Positions 1 to 6,401 are shown, counted from the stretch's first letter. The stretch is 53,131 nt of DNA from Sphingobium sp. (GCA_017745115.1 JAGIAA010000016.1:1-53131), one strand, 5' to 3'. Notes: generated by a model not told the origin, from the sequence alone. Numbers and translations are program-made.

Positions 1-1
1 G

Positions 2-382
2 CTCGAGGACGCGTTCATCGACCTCGCCTTCGAGCAGGGCCCGGTGCCCGGCATGACCGCCAAGGAGATCAAGCGCTACATCCGCTTCATCGCGGACTGG
101 CGCCTGGGCCAGCTCGGCTTCTCGCCCATCTACATGATCGAAGAGCACCCGCTCCCCTGGCTCACCCCGCTGCTCAACGGCGTCGAGCACGCCAACTTCT
201 TCGAGACCCGCGCGACGGAGTACTCGAAGGGGGCGACGCGCGGCAACTGGAACGAGGTCTGGGACAGCTTCGACCGGAGGAAGAAGCTTCGCGCGAACGA
301 TGGGACGGAAGCGGCGGCCGAGGCGGATAAGACCGGCGGCGATGACGACATGTTCAAGCAGGCGGGGATTGCGGCGGAGTAG
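2..382 (+). CDS. nrdB: Ribonucleotide reductase class Ia small (beta) subunit, C-terminal part
   Basis: This is the last 126 residues of a protein whose start lies left of the window. The motifs EHANFFETRATEYSKGA and GNWNEVWDSFD are typical of the C-terminal region of alphaproteobacterial NrdB, the subunit that carries the di-iron/tyrosyl radical centre and works with NrdA to reduce ribonucleoside diphosphates. The iron ligands and radical tyrosine lie upstream and cannot be checked. The extreme C-terminus, which docks on NrdA, is an acidic tail ending MFKQAGIAAE. The reading frame is open from base 2 and stops with TAG at 380-382, three bases before the next start codon. Assignment rests on remembered family motifs and is fairly sure. 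Confidence 0.88.
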   Translation, partial: LEDAFIDLAFEQGPVPGMTAKEIKRYIRFIADWRLGQLGFSPIYMIEEHPLPWLTPLLNGVEHANFFETRATEYSKGATRGNWNEVWDSFDRRKKLRANDGTEAAAEADKTGGDDDMFKQAGIAAE

Positions 383-385
383 GAG

Positions 386-1231
386 ATGGCGAAAAAGTCG
401 TTACTCCTGATCCGACAATCTGGTGTTATTAAACAAATCCTCTCTGCTGGAGAGCGCCCGAATGGTGATTTGATTATCGGACTACCTATACATCGCAGTA
501 TGAGAACAAATGGATCTGACTTCAGGAAGCTGAAATCGAGAAAGGTTTCCATACACAGGAGCGAGAACAGCGGTTGCCCCGGATACACTTTCACACACGA
601 GGTGCAATTTTGCTTCGGAAGGCCTCACAAAGGATATGCTTTCGTTAGAAAGGCACATGAGGAGTTTTTATTTCCTTTTTTTCACCAATTGGTAGGGCGC
701 GCGCTCCCGGAAGCGCGAGAGATCGGCAAAAATGAAAATCCTATAAGAATTGCCTCTTATGATGCCGACGTAGATTGCCTTTTTCTGAGCGTGGTAGTGA
801 CGGAATCAACTCATTCTCTAACCGAAGCTAACAACATAAACTTGATCGTTATTCCATTTAGGTGGTTTAATTTAAATATTGTTTATGGATTTGCTCAGAT
901 TAAAACACCTCTAAACACTCTGGAAATTTTTGCATATTCAGGGGATGTCCGCGAAGGAATTCCAGTTATTTCCGAATATCGGAAAGACCTCTATTCTAGC
1001 GGAATCGAAAATCTCGACAAATTTATAGGCGTAAGCTTTGGCGCTTTGGTTAGATTAGCAGCTTCTAAATCACCTATAATAACACCTCCAACGCCGCCTC
1101 GAATATTCGGTCGACCACGGTTAAGCCTCAGCCGCCTTAGTCCTGAAGATCAAATGTTTAACGCTGGAATAATTCTGAATACCATCGCAAATGAACCCGG
1201 TCGCGATCGAATCTTAATCGAACCGAGCTGA
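386..1231 (+). CDS. A+T-rich orphan protein of unknown function
   Basis: A 281-residue protein that I do not recognise. It starts at ATG three bases after the nrdB stop, with CGGAG about seven bases upstream as a possible ribosome site that lies inside the nrdB end. It has no signal peptide, no clear membrane helix and no catalytic motif that I can name; the C-terminal third has a proline-rich stretch (PPTPPR) followed by a polar tail. Base composition is strikingly unlike its neighbours: bases 841-900 hold 17 G or C out of 60, whereas 121-180 in nrdB holds about 39 of 60. Rare-style codons (ATA, TTA, AAT, TTT) are frequent. This points to recent horizontal acquisition. The reading frame is long and clean for such A+T-rich DNA, so it is likely a real gene. 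Confidence 0.7.
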   Translation: MAKKSLLLIRQSGVIKQILSAGERPNGDLIIGLPIHRSMRTNGSDFRKLKSRKVSIHRSENSGCPGYTFTHEVQFCFGRPHKGYAFVRKAHEEFLFPFFHQLVGRALPEAREIGKNENPIRIASYDADVDCLFLSVVVTESTHSLTEANNINLIVIPFRWFNLNIVYGFAQIKTPLNTLEIFAYSGDVREGIPVISEYRKDLYSSGIENLDKFIGVSFGALVRLAASKSPIITPPTPPRIFGRPRLSLSRLSPEDQMFNAGIILNTIANEPGRDRILIEPS

Positions 1232-1312
1232 GCCAAGTTTGAACTTGGTATATTCGTCCCTTGTATCAAGTAGGGAACCCATATCAGAATATCCTTCGCC
1301 TGCGGCGTGAAA

Positions 1313-1486
1313 TTAACGTTCAAGGCCGAAGTCGCGGAGCACCTGCTCGGCGGGGATCATCTTTGCGCGATCCTTGGACTGCTCAAGGCCGCGCTCGATC
1401 TTTGCGCGCTTCCGGTCGGCGTAGCCGCGCTCGCTCGCACCGTCCGTCTCGCGGATCTTGTCTTCGGCGGGTAGGTCCGGCTTCAT
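1313..1486 (-). CDS. Small charged protein, possible antitoxin-like
   Basis: A 57-residue basic/acidic helical protein whose C-terminal half (RKRAKIERGLEQSKDRAKM, then IPAEQVLRDFGLER) resembles short antitoxin-type proteins of toxin-antitoxin modules in proteobacteria. No toxin gene lies beside it, so that role is only a guess. I chose ATG at 1486, preceded by a weak GAAAG. A GTG at 1531 would add 15 residues and would overlap the upstream stop as GTGA, which would imply translational coupling; that start is also possible. It is the last gene of a three-gene minus-strand set (entericidin, 152-residue protein, this gene). Confidence 0.5.
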   Translation of the reverse strand: MKPDLPAEDKIRETDGASERGYADRKRAKIERGLEQSKDRAKMIPAEQVLRDFGLER

Positions 1487-1527
1487 GCTTTCAATATGTT
1501 CGCAATTGGGTGACCGGCAACCGCCAT

Positions 1528-1986
1528 TCACTCCATACTGGTCTCGCCTGGCTCAAGCCCGCTCAATTCCGCATCGGTAAACCGCGATGGCTGCCGCGCT
1601 GCCTTTGCCTCGACATCCTCCTTCGCAACGGGCGACACCTGCGGCGCCGTCGCCCGCTGTGGCTCGCGCTCTCGCGTTTCTTCGCCAGTTTCGCCGCTTT
1701 CAATCCCGCTGAGTTCGGCGTCCGACCATTTGCCGCTGTTTTTCGTCGTGCCCGCCACCGGCTCATCCGGCTTCGCGACATCCTTCATCGGCACACCCGG
1801 CTTTTCCGGCGTCACCGTCAATTGCGGATCACGTCCGCCGATATCCGGGCCGCCTCCTTTGCGCTCATGATGCGCATCGCCTGACGCGGCCTTCTGATAG
1901 GCCTTCGCCAAGCCGGCATCCTCATGCGTTTGGCCACCCATATCCTCGGTCTTGTCAGTCGAGGTGCGACCCTGGTCCTGTGTCAT
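1528..1986 (-). CDS. Hydrophilic, probably disordered protein with a twice-repeated motif
   Basis: A 152-residue protein very rich in E, G, K, T and P, with no hydrophobic segment, so probably soluble and unstructured. The sequence KWSDAELSGIESGET in the middle recurs near the C-terminus as RFTDAELSGLEPGET, a clear internal duplication. The start at 1986 has AGGAGAG about eight bases upstream. It lies 14 bases downstream of the entericidin gene and is followed by a 57-residue protein, so the three look co-transcribed. Its style matches the acidic protein at 3541-3912 in the same stress-type island. Function is unknown; a hydrophilin-like protective role is only an inference from composition. 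Confidence 0.6.
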   Translation of the reverse strand: MTQDQGRTSTDKTEDMGGQTHEDAGLAKAYQKAASGDAHHERKGGGPDIGGRDPQLTVTPEKPGVPMKDVAKPDEPVAGTTKNSGKWSDAELSGIESGETGEETREREPQRATAPQVSPVAKEDVEAKAARQPSRFTDAELSGLEPGETSME

Positions 1987-2000
1987 GGCGCCTGCTCTCC

Positions 2001-2135
2001 TCAGTTACGGTCGTGGATCTCGTTGTTGACGGCGTCGCTGGCCGAGGTGAGATCCTGGCCGGCGCCCTTGACGGTCGCGCAGGCCGTGAGCGGCATTATA
2101 GCAGCGATCAGCAGGAGGGTGAGCATCTTGCGCAT
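2001..2135 (-). CDS. Entericidin A/B family lipoprotein (copy 1)
   Basis: A 44-residue protein with a short signal peptide, lipobox LTAC and the conserved tail ATVKGAGQDL typical of entericidin/EcnAB family lipoproteins. After signal-peptidase II cleavage only about 26 residues would remain, anchored by the lipidated cysteine. The family is linked to envelope stress and stationary phase; its exact action outside enteric bacteria is not established. The start at 2135 is supported by AAAGGA about eight bases upstream. An upstream extension to 2378 is open but lacks signal-peptide logic. A symmetrical EcfG-like promoter at 2291-2318 can drive it. Two paralogues lie at 4314-4448 and 6413-6544, all on the minus strand. 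Confidence 0.85.
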   Translation of the reverse strand: MRKMLTLLLIAAIMPLTACATVKGAGQDLTSASDAVNNEIHDRN

Positions 2136-2290
2136 GGCCGGTTCCTTTCCCGATTTATCGTCTCCGAAAAAGAACGCATGGGCGCAGGGCAAGGTTGCCC
2201 GGACGATGCGGGAACTCGGAAAATCCGCGGAAAACTGGCGGAAAACCGTGCCTTTCTGGCGGATGAACCGCGCGTTCCCGGGGCGTTCAG

Positions 2291-2318
2291 GAAACCAAGT
2301 GCACATTGCACCCGTTCC
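2291..2318. promoter_or_regulatory. Bidirectional EcfG-like (general stress sigma) promoter
   Basis: On the minus strand GGAAC (2318-2314), 17 bases, then GGTT (2296-2293) is one base off the alphaproteobacterial EcfG consensus GGAAC-N16/17-CGTT and points at the entericidin gene. On the plus strand GAAAC (2291-2295), 17 bases, then CGTT (2313-2316), also one base off, points at the glycine-zipper gene starting at 2366. The overlap arises because the site is an inverted repeat. Assignment is by consensus matching only. Confidence 0.5.
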
Positions 2319-2365
2319 TCCCTCGCAGGGACTATGAGACAGAGACAAGATCAGGAGTGAGAGAC

Positions 2366-2932
2366 ATGTACAAGGCATTCCGAAACAGCCTCGCCGCCCT
2401 TACGCTGGGCGCGACCGTGCTGGGCGGCGTGACCGCGACCCCGGCCTTTGCGGACCGTCATGACAAGGGTGATCGTGGGGACCGTCGCGGCGACTGGCGC
2501 GATGACCGTGGGGACCGCCACGACAATGGCCGCCACAATGGCTGGGACAAGCATGACCACCGTGGCCCGGACCGCGTCGTCGTGATCCGCGACCGCTATG
2601 ACCCGCCGCCGCCGCGCGTCGTCTATCGCTACGACTATAATTATCCGGATCCGCGCTATGGCCGCTATTACCAGCCGAACCGCTATTATCGCGGCGGCTA
2701 TGCGCCGATCCGCGTGACGCGCGAGACGCGCATCTATTATGGCGACGATGGCCGCTATTATTGCCGCCGCAGCGACGGCACGACCGGCCTGATCGTCGGC
2801 GCGGTGCTCGGCGGCGCGATCGGCGACCGCCTCGACCGTGGCCGCTCCAGTGTGCTCGGCCTGCTGCTCGGCGCCGGTGCGGGCGCTGCGATCGGCCAGT
2901 CGATCGACCGCGGCCAGGTGGTCTGCCGCTAA
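2366..2932 (+). CDS. Exported glycine-zipper (17 kDa surface antigen-like) protein
   Basis: A 188-residue protein. Residues 1-28 form a Sec signal peptide ending at TPAFA. Next comes a segment of D, R, H and G repeats (GDRGDRRGDWRDDRGDRHD), then a tyrosine/proline/arginine-rich stretch. The C-terminus has two glycine-zipper helices (TGLIVGAVLGGAIGDRLD and VLGLLLGAGAGAAIGQSID) as in the Rickettsia 17-kDa antigen/2TM glycine-zipper family, ending in a cysteine. The zipper probably inserts in the outer membrane or packs helices together. I chose ATG 2366, with AGGAG at 2352-2356, over an upstream start because the signal peptide begins there. It probably has its own transcript: the EcfG-like site lies at 2291-2318 and a T-tailed terminator follows at 3011-3043. 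Confidence 0.8.
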   Translation: MYKAFRNSLAALTLGATVLGGVTATPAFADRHDKGDRGDRRGDWRDDRGDRHDNGRHNGWDKHDHRGPDRVVVIRDRYDPPPPRVVYRYDYNYPDPRYGRYYQPNRYYRGGYAPIRVTRETRIYYGDDGRYYCRRSDGTTGLIVGAVLGGAIGDRLDRGRSSVLGLLLGAGAGAAIGQSIDRGQVVCR

Positions 2933-3010
2933 CGGATAAAGTCCCCCCGCATCCGGGCCGCCTCCCCCTTGAAACACGGCCCGGACGCATTCCTCTCGGG
3001 GGACGACATG

Positions 3011-3043
3011 GCCGGCATCGCAGAGCGCGGTGCCGGCTTTTTT
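3011..3043 (+). terminator. Rho-independent terminator after the glycine-zipper gene
   Basis: GCCGGCA (3011-3017) pairs with TGCCGGC (3031-3037) and is followed at once by six T residues (3038-3043). A second pairing just upstream, TCCGGGCCG at 2952-2960 with CGGCCCGGA at 2977-2985, may add a stem. Confidence 0.8.
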
Positions 3044-3066
3044 CTTGAGCCATAACGGATCCTTTA

Positions 3067-3102
3067 GCCCCTCTCCCGCAAGCGGGAGAGGTTGGGTGAG
3101 GG
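3067..3102. repeat. REP-like palindrome, left boundary of the DUF559 gene
   Basis: CCTCTCCCGC-AA-GCGGGAGAGG (3070-3091) is a perfect hairpin followed by TTGGGTGAGGG. The whole block recurs inverted at 3476-3511 on the other side of the DUF559 gene. This type of palindrome is common in proteobacterial genomes around DUF559 genes. Confidence 0.8.
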
Positions 3103-3126
3103 TCTTGCTTCTCTCATATTGGCGCA

Positions 3127-3468
3127 GTGCCAACGATCATCCGTCAGATCAGCCCACACGCCGCGCGGCTCCGTCAGGAAATGACGGATGCTGAGAAAAT
3201 CGTCTGGCGCCATCTGCGCAATCGCCAGCTCGATGGTTTCAAATTCAGGCGGCAAACTACAATCGGCCCCTTCGTCGTCGACTTCCTGTGTGTGGAGCGA
3301 TCCTTGATCGTCGAGATCGACGGCGGGCAGCATTCCGAGGTGCGGGATGCTGCACGTACCGATTATCTTGACGCGCAGGGCTATCGGATCATGCGCTTCT
3401 GGAATCATGAAGTTGCAGAAGGGCTGGAGGGTGTTTTGCAGACAATCGCGGAAGCTTTGGAGCGGTAG
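3127..3468 (+). CDS. DUF559 endonuclease-fold protein
   Basis: A 113-residue protein of the DUF559 family, which has a very-short-patch-repair/restriction endonuclease-like fold. Visible landmarks are the N-terminal RLRQEMTDAEKIVWRHLRN helix, FKFRRQ, then the core VVDFLC and LIVEIDGGQH, which supply the acidic residues and histidine expected at a nuclease-like site, and a final YRIMRFWNHEV. No cellular role has been proven for these short proteins. The start is GTG at 3127; an ATG start would remove the first conserved helix. The gene is bracketed by inverted 36-base repeats (3067-3102 and 3476-3511), suggesting that gene and repeats travel as a unit. Confidence 0.85.
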   Translation: MPTIIRQISPHAARLRQEMTDAEKIVWRHLRNRQLDGFKFRRQTTIGPFVVDFLCVERSLIVEIDGGQHSEVRDAARTDYLDAQGYRIMRFWNHEVAEGLEGVLQTIAEALER

Positions 3469-3475
3469 AAGAAGG

Positions 3476-3511
3476 CCCTCACCCAACCCTCTCCCGCTTG
3501 CGGGAGAGGGC
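3476..3511. repeat. REP-like palindrome, right boundary of the DUF559 gene
   Basis: CCCTCACCCAA followed by CCTCTCCCGC-TT-GCGGGAGAGG (3488-3509). It is the reverse complement of the block at 3067-3102 over about 35 bases with one or two differences. Confidence 0.8.
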
Positions 3512-3540
3512 TCAAAGGCTATTGCGCTAATCGCAGTAAG

Positions 3541-3912
3541 TTACCCTTCCCCGCCTTCGTCGGGGAGGCGTTCGCCGCCATAGTCGGGGATGGAGCCGTC
3601 CTCGTCGTCCATATTGTCCTCGCCATCGAAGGCGTCCATGTCGATGCGGCCGCTATTGTCCATGTCGATCATGTGGTCGACCACGTCCTGCGCGTCATCG
3701 GGCAGGATCTGGGTGGGATCGGGGCGGCCGCCGTGGACGCTGCCCTCGCCTTCGCGCGGCCGCTCGCCGCGGAACAGCGCCTCATCGGCGACGGTCTGGG
3801 CCTGGCTCTCGGTGTCGTCCTGCTCGACATTCTGCAGGTCGGGATCGTTGAAGCCGGCGTCCTTGACGCCGCTATTGGCCCGGGTCTCGCCGGACTTGCC
3901 CTGGTCGCTCAT
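3541..3912 (-). CDS. Acidic hydrophilic protein with an EF-hand-like loop
   Basis: A 123-residue, strongly acidic protein (many D, E and G) without membrane segments. Near residues 93-105 the stretch DMDNSGRIDMDAF resembles an EF-hand calcium loop (D-x-D-x-S-G-x-I-x-x-x-x-F), although the usual glutamate at position 12 is alanine, so binding is uncertain. Start ATG at 3912 has GAGGAGGA just upstream; an open extension to 4203 has no support. A perfect EcfG consensus promoter on the minus strand (GGAAC at 4025-4021, 16 bases, CGTT at 4004-4001) lies about 90 bases before the start. That suggests a general-stress protein of unknown biochemical function. Confidence 0.65.
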   Translation of the reverse strand: MSDQGKSGETRANSGVKDAGFNDPDLQNVEQDDTESQAQTVADEALFRGERPREGEGSVHGGRPDPTQILPDDAQDVVDHMIDMDNSGRIDMDAFDGEDNMDDEDGSIPDYGGERLPDEGGEG

Positions 3913-3998
3913 GCGTTGGTCCTCCTCGCGGGAAGGAAAAGGAGTCGACGGCGCGTCCCGCGAACCGCCTCGGCCCGACGAATTTATATCATGAAACC

Positions 3999-4025
3999 GG
4001 AACGCAAGGCACCCGTCGCCGTTCC
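3999..4025. promoter_or_regulatory. Perfect bidirectional EcfG (general stress) promoter
   Basis: Plus strand: GGAAC (3999-4003), 16 bases, CGTT (4020-4023). Minus strand: GGAAC (4025-4021), 16 bases, CGTT (4004-4001). Both match the EcfG consensus GGAAC-N16/17-CGTT exactly, because the site is an inverted repeat GGAACG...CGTTCC. It sits between the divergent genes starting at 3912 (minus) and 4087 (plus). Confidence 0.75.
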
Positions 4026-4086
4026 CGCATCGGGGGCAAATCGGGGGGCGAACGGACCCTGAGAAGAACCGGCAGGAGAGTGCGGG

Positions 4087-4260
4087 ATGGAACATGCCAC
4101 CATCGAGGATCACCGGCGCGAGAAGCGGGCGCTCATCGAGCAGATGCTGACCGAGCCCTGGCGCGACTGGACGCGCGAGGGCGAGCGCGTCGTCGTGCTC
4201 CACGAAGTCATCGTCGCCGAGATGACGCGGCGTCCCCAGGAAGCCTCGCGCGGCCGCTGA
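4087..4260 (+). CDS. Small helical protein, paralogue A of a three-member family
   Basis: A 57-residue protein with the pattern ...RALIEQML..P..DWTREGERVVVLHEVIVAEM, alternating hydrophobic and charged residues as in an amphipathic helical hairpin. It aligns over its length with the proteins at 4618-4776 and 4859-5017: all share a D-W pair near residue 27, an E-R pair and a final I(V)A-x-E. The start at 4087 is preceded by CAGGAGAG about nine bases upstream. The plus-strand half of the symmetrical EcfG promoter at 3999-4025 drives it. No known domain is recognised; the context suggests a stress-induced role. Confidence 0.65.
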   Translation: MEHATIEDHRREKRALIEQMLTEPWRDWTREGERVVVLHEVIVAEMTRRPQEASRGR

Positions 4261-4263
4261 AAA

Positions 4264-4287
4264 GGGCCGGAGATTGCTCTCCGGCCC
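4264..4287. terminator. Hairpin between convergent small genes
   Basis: GGGCCGGAGA (4264-4273) pairs perfectly with TCTCCGGCCC (4278-4287) around TTGC. It lies between the plus gene ending at 4260 and the minus entericidin ending at 4314, so it may stop transcription from both sides. The A/T tails are short. Confidence 0.6.
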
Positions 4288-4313
4288 CTCATATCAGCTG
4301 GCCGGCCGTCGGC

Positions 4314-4448
4314 TTACTTGGCGTCGATCGCCTGCGATCCGGCCTCGCCGACGGACTCGATGTCGCGGCCCACGCCCTTGACGGTCGCGCAGGCGCTCAG
4401 AACGAGCGAGGCGCCGATGACCAGGGCATAAAATGCTCTCATTCGCAT
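4314..4448 (-). CDS. Entericidin A/B family lipoprotein (copy 2)
   Basis: A 44-residue protein that I translated directly from the minus strand: a short signal peptide beginning MRMRAFYALVIGASLVL, then the lipobox LSAC, then ATVKGVGRDIESVGEAG. The last part is nearly identical to copy 3 at 6413-6544 (GRDIESVGKAG) and close to copy 1 at 2001-2135. Predicted to be a lipid-anchored peptide of the envelope. The start is ATG 4448 (ATG 4442 also possible); no strong ribosome site is visible. The EcfG-like site at 4485-4511 reads towards it on the minus strand. Confidence 0.82.
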   Translation of the reverse strand: MRMRAFYALVIGASLVLSACATVKGVGRDIESVGEAGSQAIDAK

Positions 4449-4484
4449 GGGTTTTCCGTCTTTCTTCTCAGGGTTTCCAGGCAT

Positions 4485-4511
4485 GGAACGCGCGGGAACC
4501 CGTTTGGTTGC
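4485..4511. promoter_or_regulatory. Bidirectional EcfG-like promoter
   Basis: Plus: GGAAC (4485-4489), 16 bases, GGTT (4506-4509), towards the gene at 4618. Minus: GCAAC (4511-4507), 16 bases, CGTT (4490-4487), towards the entericidin starting at 4448. Each direction is one base off the consensus. The layout equals the perfect site at 3999-4025. Confidence 0.5.
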
Positions 4512-4617
4512 CGGACGCTCGCGGCGGGCCGACGACCGGTTTTGAACTGAAGCGACGGCCCGATCATGCTATAGCGAGTCGCCTGCCACATGCCCCGAAC
4601 GCAGCGGGAGAGCCGTG

Positions 4618-4776
4618 ATGGAAGCCACCGAATTCGCAGACCATGTGAAGGAGCTGCACGCGCTCCGGAACAAGATGCTCGCCTTCCCCGAGGAAGACTG
4701 GCGGCGCGAGCGCGAGCGCGTTGCCGAACTCGAGACGCTCATTGCCGACGAAGCCCGGAAACAGGCGCACGCCTGA
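4618..4776 (+). CDS. Small helical protein, paralogue B
   Basis: A 52-residue protein; the core reads LRNKMLAFPEEDWRRERERV and the tail ELETLIADEARK. It aligns without gaps to paralogue C at 4859-5017 (DW, ERER, ADEAR conserved) and with small differences to paralogue A. Start ATG 4618 has GGGAG about eight bases upstream. It is transcribed divergently from the entericidin at 4314-4448, with a shared EcfG-like promoter at 4485-4511. No database family is recognised by eye; it probably forms a coiled or helical bundle. Confidence 0.65.
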   Translation: MEATEFADHVKELHALRNKMLAFPEEDWRRERERVAELETLIADEARKQAHA

Positions 4777-4801
4777 CCGCCGACGGTTCGTCGCATCGGG
4801 C

Positions 4802-4826
4802 GGAACGCAGTGGCGGCTCGCGCGAT
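4802..4826 (+). promoter_or_regulatory. EcfG-like promoter of paralogue C
   Basis: GGAAC (4802-4806), 16 bases, then CGAT (4823-4826), one base off GGAAC-N16-CGTT. The predicted start point would lie about 25 bases before the ATG at 4859. Confidence 0.4.
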
Positions 4827-4858
4827 ATGGGAGTCCCTTCAGCTGGAGCTCCGCCGAC

Positions 4859-5017
4859 ATGAACCCCGTGACCATAGCGGACCGCAAGAACGAGCTGCGC
4901 GCGCTGCTCGATGCGATCAAGGCGCATCCCGAGCATGACTGGACGCAGGAGCGCGAGCGCATTCGCATCCTCAACGAGATGATCGCCGCCGACGAAGCAC
5001 GCCACGTCCGGGCCTGA
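4859..5017 (+). CDS. Small helical protein, paralogue C
   Basis: A 52-residue protein with core DAIKAHPEHDWTQERERI and tail LNEMIAADEARHVRA. Same length as paralogue B and the same DW...ERER...ADEAR frame, so the two are tandem duplicates. The start at 4859 follows CTGGAGC by about nine bases. An EcfG-like site lies at 4802-4826. The function is unknown; three copies in under 1 kb suggest a dose or specialisation effect under stress. Confidence 0.65.
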   Translation: MNPVTIADRKNELRALLDAIKAHPEHDWTQERERIRILNEMIAADEARHVRA

Positions 5018-5178
5018 ACCGCCCGCCATCTTCGCGGGCCCGATCCGGACTCGCCTTACCGCCCTTCCGCCCCGCCCCGCCGCAGGGCCCGCGACCTATG
5101 GGCACAAAGATACTGTTCCTGTCCCGTCCGGCCGTGCCATAGGCAGAGGGTCTGCGGAGAGAAGGGGACGGGAAAGCC

Positions 5179-5841
5179 ATGACGATAGAGCGCTGCCAGC
5201 GGATTTCCGTGGGCTTGCTGTCGGCTGCCGCCGTGCTGGGCATCGCGGGCTGCGGTCCCAAGACCCCACCGCCCAAGGTCGAGAATATTGTCGTGCCGCT
5301 GCCTGCCAATGTGGAGGCCGAGCCGCCGCCGCCCGCGCCGCCGCCCGAGCCGGTACCGCCCGAACTGGTCAATGCGAGCCGGGGCGAGGACCTCTGGCAT
5401 CTGCGGTCCGCGCTCAATGTCGCGGCGCTGATCTGCGACAACAAGGTCTACACCTCGCTGGTGCCGAATTATAACCGCCTGCTGACCGTGCATAAGGCGC
5501 TGCTCACGGCTGCCGTGCAGACCGAGCTCGACCAGTTCAAGCTGGTCGACAAGAAGAAGTGGCAGGCGCTCTACGACACCCACATGACCAAGATTTACAA
5601 CCAATATTCGTTGACGCAGCAGCGCGACAAATATTGCCAGAAGGCGACGCAGATTGCCGGGCTTGCCGGCGACCTGACGGCCGAGGATCTCTCGAACCAG
5701 GCGACGGCGATGATCTTCCGCCTGAACCTCGCCGGCGAGATCAATCAGGCGCTGCTCGGCTGGGGCCCTCCGGGATCGCCCGTCGCGGCGGCGACACCCG
5801 GCACGGCCGTCGTCCAGTCCGTGCCCGCAGCCAAGCCCTAA
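5179..5841 (+). CDS. Conserved lipoprotein of unknown function
   Basis: A 220-residue protein with a signal peptide and lipobox GIAGC (cysteine near residue 25), then a proline-rich linker (PPPPAPPPEPVPPE), then an alpha-helical domain with WHLRSALNVAALICDNKVY, NYNRLL and DKYCQKA. The two later cysteines may form a disulfide in the periplasm. I recognise the style of a sphingomonad-type conserved hypothetical lipoprotein but no named domain. Start ATG 5179 follows GAAGGGGACGGG by a few bases. The stop overlaps the stop of the convergent DUF2585 gene by three bases, leaving no room for a separate terminator. Confidence 0.72.
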   Translation: MTIERCQRISVGLLSAAAVLGIAGCGPKTPPPKVENIVVPLPANVEAEPPPPAPPPEPVPPELVNASRGEDLWHLRSALNVAALICDNKVYTSLVPNYNRLLTVHKALLTAAVQTELDQFKLVDKKKWQALYDTHMTKIYNQYSLTQQRDKYCQKATQIAGLAGDLTAEDLSNQATAMIFRLNLAGEINQALLGWGPPGSPVAAATPGTAVVQSVPAAKP

Positions 5842-6401
5842 AGAGCAGCCTGCCAGTCGCGGATCGCGTCGATCGGCCATGCGAGCATCAGCACATTCAG
5901 CGTCAGATTGTCGCGAATGAGCAATAAGGTGCCGATTTCCATGATCAACGCGAGCCCTAATGTGACCTTCCAGGGCAGCTTTTGCGCCAATCCGAAGCCG
6001 ATCGCCATCATCGCGACGTCGCTCATGCTGTTGAGGACGGAATCGCCCGTATAGCCGATCGCGATCGTCGCCGCGCGATAGCGGTCGATGATGATCGGGG
6101 AATTTTCGAGCAACTCCCAGCCGCATTCCACGATCACGGCGAGCAGCAAACGCCAGCGCACCGCCAGCTTCGGCAGCGCGAAACGCAACAGCGCATAGAA
6201 GATCATGCCGTGGACGATGTGGCTGAAGCTGTACCAGTCCGCGAGTTGCTGGCTGTTGTCCGGCGTCTTGACGCCGCCGGCCCACAGACGAACCTGCCCG
6301 CAGGTACAGATCCACACGCGACCCATGGCATGCAGCGTGAACGCCACTGCCGCCATCACGAGAATGATGACGCTGCCCGCGCGGAGCACTGATCCGCGCA
6401 T
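5838..6401 (-). CDS. DUF2585 (UPF0314) membrane protein
   Basis: A 187-residue protein with about four to five hydrophobic segments. The first helix is at residues 7-26. The motif SFSHIVHGMIFYALL and the stretch ECGWELLENSPIIIDRYR followed by GDSVLNSMSD are hallmarks of the DUF2585/UPF0314 family of alphaproteobacterial inner-membrane proteins of unknown function. Start ATG 6401 gives the usual family length; longer starts run into the entericidin gene. It begins 11 bases after the entericidin stop, so both probably share one transcript. Confidence 0.82.
   Translation of the reverse strand: MRGSVLRAGSVIILVMAAVAFTLHAMGRVWICTCGQVRLWAGGVKTPDNSQQLADWYSFSHIVHGMIFYALLRFALPKLAVRWRLLLAVIVECGWELLENSPIIIDRYRAATIAIGYTGDSVLNSMSDVAMMAIGFGLAQKLPWKVTLGLALIMEIGTLLLIRDNLTLNVLMLAWPIDAIRDWQAAL

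Noticed and set aside
1261..1884. 207-codon arginine-rich plus-strand frame
   Set aside because: Opposes two minus-strand genes with proper ribosome sites or coupling; arginine-rich antisense pattern.
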